From assembly GCA_963717135.1 (NCBI GenBank), contig CAVQVN010000003.1, positions 1-64,000 of the forward strand: DNA of 64,000 nt. Reading direction: 5' to 3'. A model generated the notes under the pieces. The model ran no database searches and was not told where the DNA came from. It was given only the letters and a program-made list of their open reading frames with translations. The translations under genes and the position numbers were made by a program. The stretch is from UBA4744 sp963717135. Its GTDB lineage: Bacteria; Actinomycetota; Acidimicrobiia; Spongiisociales; UBA4744. This document shows positions 1 to 8,694 of the stretch, piece by piece (positions within the stretch are counted from its first letter, which is position 1; each line of letters begins with the position of its first letter).

Positions 1-53
1 CCCAGGGAAGAAGACGAACCCTGTCTCTTTCCCCATGTATTGGTAGGGATACA

Positions 54-69
54 CCCCCGAAGTCGGGGG
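54..69. other. Short perfect hairpin near window start
   Basis: A 7-bp perfect inverted repeat (CCCCCGA and TCGGGGG, 2-nt spacer) lies upstream of the IS110 transposase. It could be a terminator of a gene left of the window or a subterminal hairpin of the IS element. No U-tract follows on either strand, so the role is undecided. Confidence 0.35.
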
Positions 70-70
70 C

Positions 71-430
71 GGTCACGTAGCGTGGCCTCGGGAGGGATCC
101 CGGCGGTGACGGAAAACCCCAGAGCTTTGAAGGCTCGTTGACCTGATCGTTGCTGGGGTCCGTTCCCGAGCAGACCCGGTTGAGGAAATTGGTGGGACTG
201 TTCGGCCTGTGGTCGTCGGTCCAGCGCACCGCATGAATCACATGGCTGGGTGGGCTAGGTGGTCCGCTCTGTGGTGTCGGGTGGGGTCGGGAGCATCCCA
301 TCGTTGGTGGTCGAGCGCGAACGAGGGGTTCTCCTGGTCATGAACCGTTCGCGGATGCTGCCGGCCAGAACAGATGAGTTGAACCGCATCGAGGCCGGCA
401 CTGTCCGCTCCGAGAAGGGAGAACCCCTCG
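71..430 (+). ncRNA. Candidate IS110 5' noncoding region (possible bridge RNA)
   Basis: About 360 nt upstream of the transposase hold no convincing gene; the small frames here lack RBS and coding bias. IS110-group elements carry a noncoding segment between the left end and the transposase that encodes a structured bridge RNA guiding recombination (established for IS621). Position and length fit, and the stretch is G-rich with several possible short stems around 200-330. Boundaries and loops cannot be fixed by eye, so this is a positional inference only. Confidence 0.3.
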
Positions 431-1741
431 ATGCAAGTCAACACCAGATTATCCCGGGTGTCGATCGGGATCGACGCGGCGGTAGTCGCTCCACATCAAA
501 TCGCGGTCCGCGGAGAGGTCCGTGAGGACTTTAGGGTTTCGTCGACTCTGGCCGGGTTGGCGAAACTGACCACCCGCCTCGAGCCGTATGCGGGGTCGAT
601 GGTGGTGGCGGAGCCGACTGCAGGGACGTGGTTGCCGTTGGCCCACGCGGTGACTGACGCCGGTTGTGGCATCGGATTTGTCGCCAATCGGGATTCGGCT
701 CGGCTCCGCAAAGCGATCGTCGGGGCGTCCAAGACCGACGTTATCGATGCTGACATGTTGGCCCGCTGCGAAGATGTTCTTGGTGTCGTGGCGGCCCCGT
801 TACCGGCTCCGGGTCAGATCGCTCTTCGGAGGGCGATGCGCCGGCGCCATGTCGCGACCGCGGACGCCCATCGGGTCGAGTGTCGCCTGTGGGCCCTGGC
901 GGCGTGGGCGTTCCCGGACTTGTGGCGGGCCACCGGCGGTCACACGTTGGCTCAACCGCTACTGGCCCGTTGGCCCCACCTGGAGCGGCTTGCCCATGCC
1001 CGGATGTCATCGATCATCGAGATCGTCGCCGCCCATAGCCGCGACCAACAACCCGATCGGCGTGCGGATCGTATCCGTGACGCAGCCCGAGGCTGGACCG
1101 CGTTTTGGGCGCACAGACTGGATCTCGACGCGCTCTGCTGGGAGGTCACCGCCATGCTCGACGACATCGCCGCCGCCGATCGGCGCCACCGCCATGCCAC
1201 TACCCATGCTGTGGGCCTGTGGCAGCGACACTGGCCCGACGACCCGCTCACCACGATTCCCGGACTCGGCCCGATTTGCGCGTCAGCGATCAGAGGCTGG
1301 TGGGGCGACGCCACCCACCTCCAAACAGCCAAAGCCGCGGCGGCACACGCCGGATTGAACCCGTCCACCTGGTCGTCGGGACTCACCGAAGCGCCATCGA
1401 GAAAGATCACCAAGCAAGGACCGGCCGAGCTCCGTCTCACGCTCTACCAGGCAGCCAACGTCGCCCGCCGGCGTGACCCACAGCTCGCCGAGTTCTACCG
1501 GCGGCTCATGACCGAACGAGGACACAACCACATCTCGGCCAACACCGCCGTCGCCCGCAAGCTCGCCTGCCGAGCGTGGGCCATCGCCACCACCGGCCGG
1601 CGATACCAACCCCGCGACCTCGACGGCAACCCCATCAGCCTCGACGAGGCAGCCGCCCTCGCTGTCGAGCTCGCGGTGCCCGAACACATCCGTTCCCGCC
1701 GACGCGGGCACACCAGACAAGGACGACTCAACCCCACCTGA
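431..1741 (+). mobile_element. IS110-family transposase
   Basis: A 436-residue DEDD-type recombinase of the IS110 family, which moves its element by RNA-guided recombination without terminal inverted repeats. The N-terminal RuvC-like domain shows acidic positions D15 (SIGIDAAV), E61 (VVAEPTAG) and D103/D106 (KTDVIDAD). The C-terminal Tnp_20 domain shows the helix-hairpin-helix-like stretch TIPGLGPICASAI and the GLNPSTWSSG segment that should hold the catalytic Ser. Length is normal and the frame is intact, so the gene may be functional. It starts at ATG 431, after a GAGAAGGGAGAA purine stretch usable as RBS. The right end of the element must lie between 1741 and the tRNA-Sec 3' end at 1863. 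Confidence 0.9.
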
Positions 1742-1862
1742 CCAGCCGATCCACAACCAGCGCTCGACCATCCCCACCGGGCCACCGGCTCAACTCTGCG
1801 CGCCCACCCACCGTAACCACCACCAAGGTTGACAACCCCTAGGAAATCAGGTCAGAAAACTT

Positions 1863-1957
1863 TGGCGGAGGCGGACGGGAATCGAACCCGCCGGGGACCT
1901 TTCGACCCCCCACCGGTTTTGAAGACCGGGGAGCCCACCAGGCGCTCGGTCGCCTCC
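1863..1957 (-). tRNA. selC: tRNA-Sec (anticodon UCA), 3' CCA encoded
   Basis: On the minus strand this folds as a selenocysteine tRNA. It has an acceptor stem opening GGAGGCG and closing CGCCTCC, discriminator G and genome-encoded CCA (1863-1865). The anticodon stem CCGGT/ACCGG closes the 7-nt loop CTTCAAA, whose anticodon is TCA. A long variable arm with G-rich and C-rich sides follows, then a T arm with the GTTCGATTC loop. Length is 92 nt plus CCA, close to E. coli selC. The UCA anticodon decodes UGA, and the long variable arm excludes a Trp-type suppressor. Pair 8 of the acceptor (A-C) is mismatched by my reading. A weak -10-like TACTCT lies just 5' of the gene. It serves the UGA-containing gene at 50890. 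Confidence 0.93.
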
Positions 1958-2453
1958 GCTCCGCAGAGTAGCCATCTCGCAGCTCCATGTGACAGGTCTC
2001 GGTTCGCATATCTGCCTGATATGGCTTACTGCTTGTTATTACTGTCTTTTATTATTGTTTGCTGTTTACCAATAGTGATTGCTGCCTGCACCGGGTTCGG
2101 TCCTTCGGCCGCAGAAACTATCCCGAACATTTCTCGCCTCCTCCTTCTGTCCTGAGGTGACAGTTGAGACCGGTTCCGGGAGACGCCGGCCAACCTCACC
2201 AAGTGCACCCAAGGGAACAGCGGTGTCAGACGCCAACTTGCGCCAGGGAAGAATTAGCTGTTGCGCTCGTCGAGTCTTCGGAGTAGTTTCAGGGGGACGC
2301 CACTCTGGGTGGCTAAGCCCTTTCTCGGGGCGGAGTGCGGAAAGCGGCTTGTTAGGTCGGTCATGGAGGTTGGACCGGCAGAAAGAAGTCGGCGTCTGAG
2401 ATTGGGGCTGTAACTGGGAGGCGGCCCCCCACAAAGGGGGGCTTGATGAACAT
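1958..2453. other. Intergenic region, AT-rich patch and structured leader
   Basis: No credible gene is visible in these 496 nt. Around 2020-2075 there is an unusually AT-rich patch in this GC-rich genome, suitable for promoters of selC (minus) or of the downstream gene (plus). From about 2285 to 2335 two consecutive stems can form (GCCAC/GTGGC, then GCCC/GGGC), followed by a strong hairpin next to the start codon of the next gene. It looks like a long structured 5' leader. I could not match it to a riboswitch class. Confidence 0.5.
2424..2442 (+). promoter_or_regulatory. Hairpin covering the RBS of the sugar transferase gene
   Basis: GCCCCCC (2424-2430) pairs perfectly with GGGGGGC (2436-2442) around the loop ACAAA. 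The only Shine-Dalgarno-like sequence before ATG 2454 is the AAAGGGGGG in the 3' arm, so the folded stem would hide the ribosome site. No U-tract follows, which argues against a simple terminator. Translation control by a metabolite, temperature or an upstream alternative fold is an inference. Confidence 0.5.
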
Positions 2454-3263
2454 ATGGTTTCTCAAGAGGCTGGGAGTCCGCGAGACAGTCGGGTGGTCGA
2501 ACGTCCGACGATCGCTCGTAACGAGCTTGTCGTCGACCTGCGCGAGACATCCGACGAGCTAGCGATCGACCTCAGCGCGGGCCGACTTGCGTCGAGCGTC
2601 AGCGACGAGTCGACTCTCGTCTTACCCGCAACGGTGGATCTCCCGGATCCTCGAGTCCGTGGCCCCTATGAGCGGTTCTTGAAACCGGCACTCGACATCC
2701 TGGCAGGAGTTCTCCTAACCATCATCACCTTCCCGGTCGTGCTAGTGATCGTTCTCGCTATCTGGATCTCAATGGGCAGGCCCGTGGTCTTCACCCAGAA
2801 GCGGGTCGGGCTGTTCGGTCACCCGTTCACCGTCCTCAAGTTCCGAACCATGGCGCCGGATCGCCGCTCAGGGAAACCCAGGTTTGTCGGCCAGGATCGA
2901 CGATTGGTGCACAAGTCGCCGCATGATCCACGAATCACGAGAGTGGGTGGCTTCCTCCGAAGATGGAGCCTGGACGAGATTCCCCAGTTCTGGAATGTGG
3001 TGCTGGGCCAGATGAGCCTGGTGGGGCCAAGGCCGGAGTTGGTCGAAATCGTCGAAACGAAGTACGAGCCCTGGCAGCATCGTCGCCACGAGGTCAAGCC
3101 GGGTGTCACCGGGTTGTGGCAAGTTTCACTCCGGAACGGCGCCGAAATGCATCAATCAACGGAAGTTGATCTCGACTATCTGCGATCGATTACGTTCCTC
3201 GGCGACCTCAAGATTCTCCTGTGGACGGTTCCGGCGGCGCTCGGACATCGGATGGGTTCCTGA
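2454..3263 (+). CDS. Undecaprenyl-phosphate sugar phosphotransferase (polyprenyl glycosylphosphotransferase)
   Basis: A 269-residue initiating enzyme for polysaccharide assembly. It moves a sugar phosphate from a nucleotide sugar to undecaprenyl phosphate at the inner face of the membrane. After a polar N-terminal extension of about 75 residues there is one membrane/re-entrant segment (roughly 80-105), then the bacterial sugar transferase domain with KRVG, FKFRTM-like (LKFRTM), the DEIPQFWNV motif, SLVGPRPE and PGVTGLWQV. It lacks the multi-helix N-terminus of WbaP-type enzymes, so it is of the short PglC/WcaJ-core kind. It is the first plus-strand gene of the polysaccharide locus. Sugar specificity cannot be read from sequence. 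Confidence 0.9.
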   Translation: MVSQEAGSPRDSRVVERPTIARNELVVDLRETSDELAIDLSAGRLASSVSDESTLVLPATVDLPDPRVRGPYERFLKPALDILAGVLLTIITFPVVLVIVLAIWISMGRPVVFTQKRVGLFGHPFTVLKFRTMAPDRRSGKPRFVGQDRRLVHKSPHDPRITRVGGFLRRWSLDEIPQFWNVVLGQMSLVGPRPELVEIVETKYEPWQHRRHEVKPGVTGLWQVSLRNGAEMHQSTEVDLDYLRSITFLGDLKILLWTVPAALGHRMGS

Positions 3264-3301
3264 GGGCTGGTGTTATTGGCTTGCGCGCGGGCCCCGGTCG
3301 A

Positions 3302-4489
3302 CTATCTCCGCCGGTGGCGGGGCCTGATAAGTCTCCCGAGCGTCTCACCAGCGAATCCCAGGGTCGGCCAGGGGTCGGAGAACCGGTTGATCGCATCGGT
3401 AGCGCCCCACAAAGACCTGAGCCAGCCCATCAGGTTCTCCTCGTCTTGCTTTCGAAGATCGCGAAACGCCCGGACGTCGTGGGCAAGGATGCGAAAACGC
3501 TTGCCGATTGCGTAAGTGGAAACGGTAGGAAGCTCTTCTCCCAGTGCATCCCGATGGGCCATGGCGCACACATTCACTCCACATAGCGTGGAGAATTCGA
3601 CCTGCCACCATGGTCGAGCGTTAATCTCGAGGAGCTTGAAAACCCTGTCGCGTTCGTCCCACTTGAACTCCGCAGAGAATATCCCTCGGTGCCTCAGACC
3701 TCGGAGGAGACGATACAGGGGCTCGGTTGCCGCTCCTATGGTTTCCATCGGGATGCTCACCAGCATGGTGCTATTACCAAAATCGATTGGATACATGCGA
3801 AGGCGCCGGCGCGCCATCGCAGCGACTACGCGGCCGAACCGATCTATGAAGCCGTCGATGTGAACCTGGTTGGTGACCGGTCCCGGGATCATCTCCTGCA
3901 GTTCGACAGCGAAGCCATCCCGCCCGAAGTTCTCGATCTTCTCAATCGCGTCGGACTTGCTCGAAGGAGACACGGCTTTGATCCGGTAACGGAGGGAAAA
4001 GGCCTGCGAATCACGAGGTTTCAGGAAGAAGTTGCCGATTTCGGCATCCGAGAGGCACTCAACGGCCTCCCGATCCGCCGTGCCGATTGTGCGCGGGTGC
4101 GGCACATCATGAGCGCGGAGGGCTTCAGCGAACAGAGCTTTGTCGGTGTAGACCCGAACGGCCTCGGCGGGAGGCAAGCTCATTGGGAATCGTTCTCGCG
4201 TCTTGTCTGGGAGTGTGGCGGCCACGTTGAGCCACTCGTCGGAGCACGGGATCAACACCGCCTGTTCGATGGGGAGCGCGTCGAGTAGACCCACCAGATC
4301 GGCGGTCCAGTCCGGGGACAGGATGGGGAGCCGAGTGCCGAACCGCGACCACGTAGCGAAATCGCTCCGTCTAGTCACAAGTCGCGACTCGATGCCGGCC
4401 GCGGCAAGGCTGCGGGCTGTGCCCAGCAACGTGATACCTTCGCCCAGGAGGAGGGCCGCCCGACTATTCGTCGTCGCGCCGTCTTTCAC
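3302..4489 (-). CDS. ATP-grasp family protein (carboxylate-amine ligase-like)
   Basis: A 395-residue protein with an N-terminal Rossmann-like preATP-grasp region (LLLGEGITLLGTARSL) and an ATP-grasp fold resembling carbamoyl-phosphate synthase large-subunit modules. Visible elements are the lysine strand FFLKPRDSQ, the acidic EMIPGPVTNQVHIDG segment and the Mg-binding KLLEINARPWW motif. Such enzymes join a carboxylate to an amine or other nucleophile through an acyl phosphate. In polysaccharide loci they often add amino acids to sugars, which is only inference here. It starts at GTG 4489, diverges from the dehalogenase-like gene, and converges on the sugar transferase with a 38-nt gap. Confidence 0.8.
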   Translation of the reverse strand: MKDGATTNSRAALLLGEGITLLGTARSLAAAGIESRLVTRRSDFATWSRFGTRLPILSPDWTADLVGLLDALPIEQAVLIPCSDEWLNVAATLPDKTRERFPMSLPPAEAVRVYTDKALFAEALRAHDVPHPRTIGTADREAVECLSDAEIGNFFLKPRDSQAFSLRYRIKAVSPSSKSDAIEKIENFGRDGFAVELQEMIPGPVTNQVHIDGFIDRFGRVVAAMARRRLRMYPIDFGNSTMLVSIPMETIGAATEPLYRLLRGLRHRGIFSAEFKWDERDRVFKLLEINARPWWQVEFSTLCGVNVCAMAHRDALGEELPTVSTYAIGKRFRILAHDVRAFRDLRKQDEENLMGWLRSLWGATDAINRFSDPWPTLGFAGETLGRLIRPRHRRR

Positions 4490-4685
4490 TCGCCGAACCC
4501 TACTGCTTCCCGGGTCAGGCCGAATCGACCGATCGCGTGGCCGTCGACCGGCGGCAGGTCGGAGTTCATGAACCGGCCGGGAGAACGCGGCTCAGCTATC
4601 GTGCACATGATGGCAGCGTCGGGGAACCACAGGGCCTGCGGGCAGGTCCCAGCCTCCGACACCACCGTAATCCGGGAGGCTTCGA

Positions 4686-5564
4686 TTGATAGACGCCGAA
4701 GAGCGCTATGAGAGGAGACGGCTCCTTGTCATGGGCAAGGAGCTCTCCTTCGTAGACGAAGGAAAGGGCGATCCGATCGTGTTCCTGCATGGCAACCCAG
4801 CTTCTTCCTACGTTTGGAGAAACATCCTTCCTTTCATGACGAAATACGGACGCTGCATAGCACCGGACCTTATTGGAATGGGCCAATCTCAGAAGATTCT
4901 CCCGAGTGGAGACCGGACCTACCGTCTGGGCGATTTCCAGCTTTACCTCGATGGGTTGCTCGGAGCCATCGGCGTTTCTCGAAAAGTGACGCTGGTGGTG
5001 CACGAGTGGGGTTCGATCCTCGGTTTCGATTGGGCTCGGAGGCACCCCGACGCCCTAAAAGGCATCGCCTACATGGAGGCAATCGTCCGGCCCCTTTGCT
5101 GGGACGAATGGCCGCAAGCAACTCGTGATATCGTCCGCAGCCTCCGGAGTGAAGAAGGTGAGCGTCTAGCACTTACCGAGAATGCAATGGTGGAGACCCT
5201 GCTTCCAGACACGGTCATGAGAGTGCTCTCGGTCCAGGAGATGGATTCGTACCGGAGACCGTTCTCGATCCCCGGAGAGGGGCGCCGACCCACGTTGAGC
5301 TGTATTCGAGACCTACCAATCGATGGCACCCCAGAAGACACGCAGCGGGCAGTCGAGAACAACGCCGCCTGGCTGTCCTCGACCGACGCACCCAAGCTCT
5401 TCGTCGACTGCGACCCCGGCTACCTCCTCGTCGGAACCCACCGCCAGGCTTGCCGAAAGTTCAAAAACCAAACCGAGATTACGGTGTCGGCCCTGCACTT
5501 CCCACAGGAGGACTCGCCGATGAAGCTGACGACCGCCCTGCTCGAGTGGTACCGGGCTCTGTAG
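4686..5564 (+). CDS. Haloalkane dehalogenase-like alpha/beta hydrolase with Glu at the nucleophile position
   Basis: A 292-residue member of the LinB/DhaA family, collinear from the N-terminus. Halide-binding N37 (HGNP) and W108, acid E131 (YMEAIVRP) and base H271 (HFPQEDSP) are present. The nucleophile elbow reads VVHEWGSILGF, where active dehalogenases have VVHDWGS. The codon is GAG, so position 107 is Glu, not Asp. Normal dehalogenases form an ester on that Asp, so activity is doubtful or altered. It starts at TTG 4686 with GGGAGG 7 nt upstream; the N-terminus then matches the family, whereas ATG 4731 would cut conserved residues. It is an unusual resident of a polysaccharide locus. Confidence 0.88.
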   Translation: MIDAEERYERRRLLVMGKELSFVDEGKGDPIVFLHGNPASSYVWRNILPFMTKYGRCIAPDLIGMGQSQKILPSGDRTYRLGDFQLYLDGLLGAIGVSRKVTLVVHEWGSILGFDWARRHPDALKGIAYMEAIVRPLCWDEWPQATRDIVRSLRSEEGERLALTENAMVETLLPDTVMRVLSVQEMDSYRRPFSIPGEGRRPTLSCIRDLPIDGTPEDTQRAVENNAAWLSSTDAPKLFVDCDPGYLLVGTHRQACRKFKNQTEITVSALHFPQEDSPMKLTTALLEWYRAL

Positions 5565-5588
5565 AGAGAGGTTTCTCCGCACGCTCCG

Positions 5589-6470
5589 TCACTCGACGAG
5601 CGACCCTTCGGATCGGTGCGAGTGAACCGGCGACACAGCATGAGACAACCAGCGCGGAGCCTTCTCCTGCCATAGGCCCAGGAGGTCCATCTGGCCTTCC
5701 ACTTTCGCTTGAAGGGTTTCGACGTCATCACCAACCACCGCAAAACGAGGGATTCGCAACGGCCGGTCGGTGGAGCGTACTCCGCGAAAGTTGACCGTCA
5801 CCGCCACGTCGAACCCGGCCCGGCGGGTCAAGTCGACCGTGTCTCTTGTGACGTTGTGCTTGGGTTTGCCGAAGGGATAGGCGAAGCTGGTGACCGGCTC
5901 TCCGAGGTGGTCTTCGAGTTGTTCCTTTGATTCGCGCAGCTCGGCGGTAGCGCTCGCGCCGTCGAGGACGGCCAGGTTTGGGTGGGTCACCGTGTGAGCA
6001 CCGATCTCCATGCCCGCCGCTTGAAGCGCTCCAACCTGATCCCAGCTCATTCCTGTGATTTGACCACTATCTGCCGAAAGGAGCCTGGCGAACCTTTCTA
6101 TCACCGCCGGCTTTCTGTCCACTAGGCCGGTTGTGACGAAGAACGTAGCCGGAAGCTGATATCGGATGAGTTCGGGCAGGGCGTACTCGAAGTCCGTCGA
6201 GAAACCGTCGTCAAAGGTGATGGCCACCGCCGGTCTGATGGCCGGTTGCTTGGCACGGGTTGGGATATCGCGCAACGGAACTACATCACAATTCTCTCGC
6301 AGCCAGGTCAGATGATCGGCGAACTGAATCGGCGTTGCACTGGCAAACGCATATTCGGGGTGGATCACGTGGTATAGCAGGACGACTACCCGGGAGCCGG
6401 GATCGGTTTGTGGACGCCAGATCTTTTCGAGAAGCCGGAGCGTTCTTGTTCGTATTGACGATCGAGCCAT
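5589..6470 (-). CDS. Polysaccharide deacetylase (NodB domain)
   Basis: A 293-residue carbohydrate esterase family 4 protein that removes N- or O-acetyl groups from polysaccharides using a metal. It shows YHVIHPEY near residue 33, the catalytic TFDDGFSTD motif (base Asp and metal Asp), the metal-binding HTVTHPNL motif, and FAYPFGKPK further on. There is no signal peptide or clear membrane anchor at the N-terminus, so it may act on intermediates or be peripherally held. It converges with the dehalogenase-like gene and is divergent from the GT4 gene at 6675, with about 200 nt between them for promoters. Confidence 0.88.
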   Translation of the reverse strand: MARSSIRTRTLRLLEKIWRPQTDPGSRVVVLLYHVIHPEYAFASATPIQFADHLTWLRENCDVVPLRDIPTRAKQPAIRPAVAITFDDGFSTDFEYALPELIRYQLPATFFVTTGLVDRKPAVIERFARLLSADSGQITGMSWDQVGALQAAGMEIGAHTVTHPNLAVLDGASATAELRESKEQLEDHLGEPVTSFAYPFGKPKHNVTRDTVDLTRRAGFDVAVTVNFRGVRSTDRPLRIPRFAVVGDDVETLQAKVEGQMDLLGLWQEKAPRWLSHAVSPVHSHRSEGSLVE

Positions 6471-6674
6471 GGTTTCATCCTTGCAGAGGACTCGACTCTA
6501 CCGGCCAAATGCAGCCTTGGAGCAACGGGCGGCGGTGCCTGCCGGGCTCGCCTGCGTTTGTCCAACCACTAGCCTGACCCGGCCGACGCATCTGGTCTCC
6601 CAAGGACCTGCCGGAGATCTGGTGCCGGAGTGATATCCAGCTGCAATTGTTTTTAGACCACAACAAGGTGATCC

Positions 6675-7835
6675 GTGAGAATTCTCCAGGTGCACAACAA
6701 GTATCGCGAGCCGGGAGGAGAAGACCGTGTCGTCGACGCCGAATTCGAACTCCTTCAAGGAGGCGGCCATGAGGTATTGACCCACCGTGTGGTCAACCCC
6801 GCGTCTGCCCTTCGCTCGGCCGGCTTGCTCATGCTGTCTCCAGGAAATCCAGGTGCGGCGCGAGAAGTCAAGAGATTGGTTGAGGAGTTCCGACCCGAAG
6901 TCGCCCATGTGCACAACACATGGTTTTCGCTCTCTCCGTCGGTGCTCGGCGCCCTGCGTTCCACCGGAGTACCTGTAGTCGTCACTCTGCACAATTTCCG
7001 GCTCATGTGCACCAACGGCCTGCTGTTTCGCGACGGGCATCCGTGCGAAGAATGTGTAGGCACTCACCCCTGGCGCGGGGTACTGCATCGGTGCTATCGG
7101 GAATCGGTGCTGGCGTCGACGGCGGCCGCCGGGGCAATAGCTGCCAATCGAGCTCGTTCCGTGTGGTTGCGGAACGTCGACCGGTTTCTGGTGCTATCAC
7201 AGTTCTCGCGAAGCAGGTTCGCCGCCGCCGGTATTCCCGAGGACCGGATGACTATGGTGTCGAATTTCGTCGCGGACCCCGGCCCCAGGGTGATACCCCC
7301 GGGTGAAAGCAACACGGTCTTGTTTGTCGGCCGACTGTCGGCGGAGAAAGGTGCGGACGTCTTGCTGAGCGCCTGGCCGGAGAAGACGACCTTGGAGTTG
7401 GTGGTGGTAGGGGACGGCCCGCTGCGCTCGACACTTGGACGTCGAGGGGGTCCGTCGGTTCGTTTCCTCGGCCACTGCTCGCCTGCCGATGTTCGAGACC
7501 TCATGCTGCGCTCACGAGCTCTGGTCTTTCCATCTCTTGCGTACGAGAACCAACCGGTCGTCCTCTTGGAGGCGTTGTCAGCAGGATTACCGGTAGTTGC
7601 ATCCCGTTCCGGGGCAATACCCGAGGTTTTTGCCGGATCACCGGAGGTCAAACTGGTAACGGCTGGCGACCGTTCTGCCTGGGCTACCGCCCTTGAGGAG
7701 CTTTCGGAAACCCGACTCGCCGCTACCGCCGGAGCATCCATGCGGGCGCTCTACGAAGAACGGTACACACCGGAAGCCGCCAGGTCTACCCTTGAAACGG
7801 TCTACCAGGACGTGATCGACCGTCACCGAGGATAG
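6675..7835 (+). CDS. Glycosyltransferase family 4 (GT-B fold)
   Basis: A 386-residue retaining glycosyltransferase. The N-terminal acceptor half begins RILQVHNKYREPGGED, a typical GT4 opening, and contains VAHVHNTW. The C-terminal donor half has LFVGRLSAEKGADVLL, VVVGDGPLR and the EX7E-like stretch FPSLAYENQPVVLLEALSAGLPVVA. A Cys-rich segment around residues 112-140 (MCTNGLL...CEECVG...CYRES) is common in a GT4 subgroup and may bind a metal. It starts at GTG 6675 with AAGGTG 5 nt upstream. It presumably adds one sugar of the repeat unit; donor unknown. Confidence 0.88.
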   Translation: MRILQVHNKYREPGGEDRVVDAEFELLQGGGHEVLTHRVVNPASALRSAGLLMLSPGNPGAAREVKRLVEEFRPEVAHVHNTWFSLSPSVLGALRSTGVPVVVTLHNFRLMCTNGLLFRDGHPCEECVGTHPWRGVLHRCYRESVLASTAAAGAIAANRARSVWLRNVDRFLVLSQFSRSRFAAAGIPEDRMTMVSNFVADPGPRVIPPGESNTVLFVGRLSAEKGADVLLSAWPEKTTLELVVVGDGPLRSTLGRRGGPSVRFLGHCSPADVRDLMLRSRALVFPSLAYENQPVVLLEALSAGLPVVASRSGAIPEVFAGSPEVKLVTAGDRSAWATALEELSETRLAATAGASMRALYEERYTPEAARSTLETVYQDVIDRHRG

Positions 7836-7887
7836 GCATCGAGCCGATCACCGTGCAGCTCGGCGCTATGCCGGTGTAGGTCTCGAC

Positions 7888-8694
7888 TCAGCTCGGCCGC
7901 ACCGCAGCAGCCGGCTCCGAAGCTCGCCGGGTGTCGATCGTCTTGAGGTGCATCTTCTGCAAGGTGAGGAGCGTCAGATAGGCCGGGTTCAAAAGGAGGT
8001 AGCGCCGCCAGAGACGACGCGGTTCCTGAACAAGCCGGTGCAACCACTCCAAACCCCGATCCTGCATCCACTCCGGCGGACGAGCGAGAGTTCCGGCGTG
8101 ATAATCGAAGGCCGCTCCCACCGCCAGTGCCGGCAATGAGAGGTCGCGACGATTCTCATAGACCCACACCTCCTGGCGAGGGCACCCCAGTCCGACAAAC
8201 ACCATGCGTGCTCCGCTCGAGTGGATCGTCTCCAGATCGCGTCGACGCTCATCCTCGGCGGCCGGGCGAAAACGAGAAGGCTGGCTCCCGGCGACCTGCA
8301 GCGTAGGATGCCGCCGTTTTAGATTGGCGCGCAATCGTTCGAGGGTCTCTTCGGTGCTCCCGAACAAGTAGATAGGCAGTTCTTCGTCTGCGGCCCTTTC
8401 GCATAGGACCGCCATAAGGGCCGGGCCGTAGACCCGCTGATGAAGCTCTGCAGCGTGGAGCCAGTTCAGACCCCAGCGCACCGGCTGACCGTCCGGCACG
8501 ACCAGCTCCAAATCGTTGAGACGGTACTGAAGCTCCCGGTCGCGTACTGCTTCCATCACTCCGTGGACCGCCAGAGCTGAGACACCCAGAGGCCGGCGTT
8601 CGCGGGCTGCCACCAGCACTCTGTCGACAACTTGAGCCATGTCGAGGGTGTTCAGTTCAACGCCCAGGAGGCTCGAACGATCGGGCGTGCTCAT
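7888..8694 (-). CDS. WecG/TagA/CpsF family glycosyltransferase (GT26)
   Basis: A 268-residue member of the family that adds ManNAc-type sugars to lipid-linked intermediates. Motifs seen are LGVELNTLDMAQVV at the N-terminus, VVPDGQPVRWGLN (the DG motif), RVYGPALM, YLFGSTEETLE, and FVGLGCPRQEVWVYENR, followed by GAAFDYHAGTLARPPEWMQDRGLEWLHRL. Its start overlaps the stop of the upstream epimerase gene by 4 nt (ATGA), so the two are translationally coupled. The C-terminal 40 residues, rich in basic and aromatic residues, probably contact the membrane. Confidence 0.9.
   Translation of the reverse strand: MSTPDRSSLLGVELNTLDMAQVVDRVLVAARERRPLGVSALAVHGVMEAVRDRELQYRLNDLELVVPDGQPVRWGLNWLHAAELHQRVYGPALMAVLCERAADEELPIYLFGSTEETLERLRANLKRRHPTLQVAGSQPSRFRPAAEDERRRDLETIHSSGARMVFVGLGCPRQEVWVYENRRDLSLPALAVGAAFDYHAGTLARPPEWMQDRGLEWLHRLVQEPRRLWRRYLLLNPAYLTLLTLQKMHLKTIDTRRASEPAAAVRPS

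Noticed and set aside
1866..1957. tRNA-Trp-like or suppressor tRNA reading UGA
   Set aside because: The long variable arm and about 92-nt length are specific to tRNA-Sec.
2285..2400. Cyclic-di-GMP, cyclic-di-AMP (ydaO) or cobalamin riboswitch before the sugar transferase gene
   Set aside because: Some short motifs look similar, but the order of conserved segments and the loop sequences do not fit any of them by eye.
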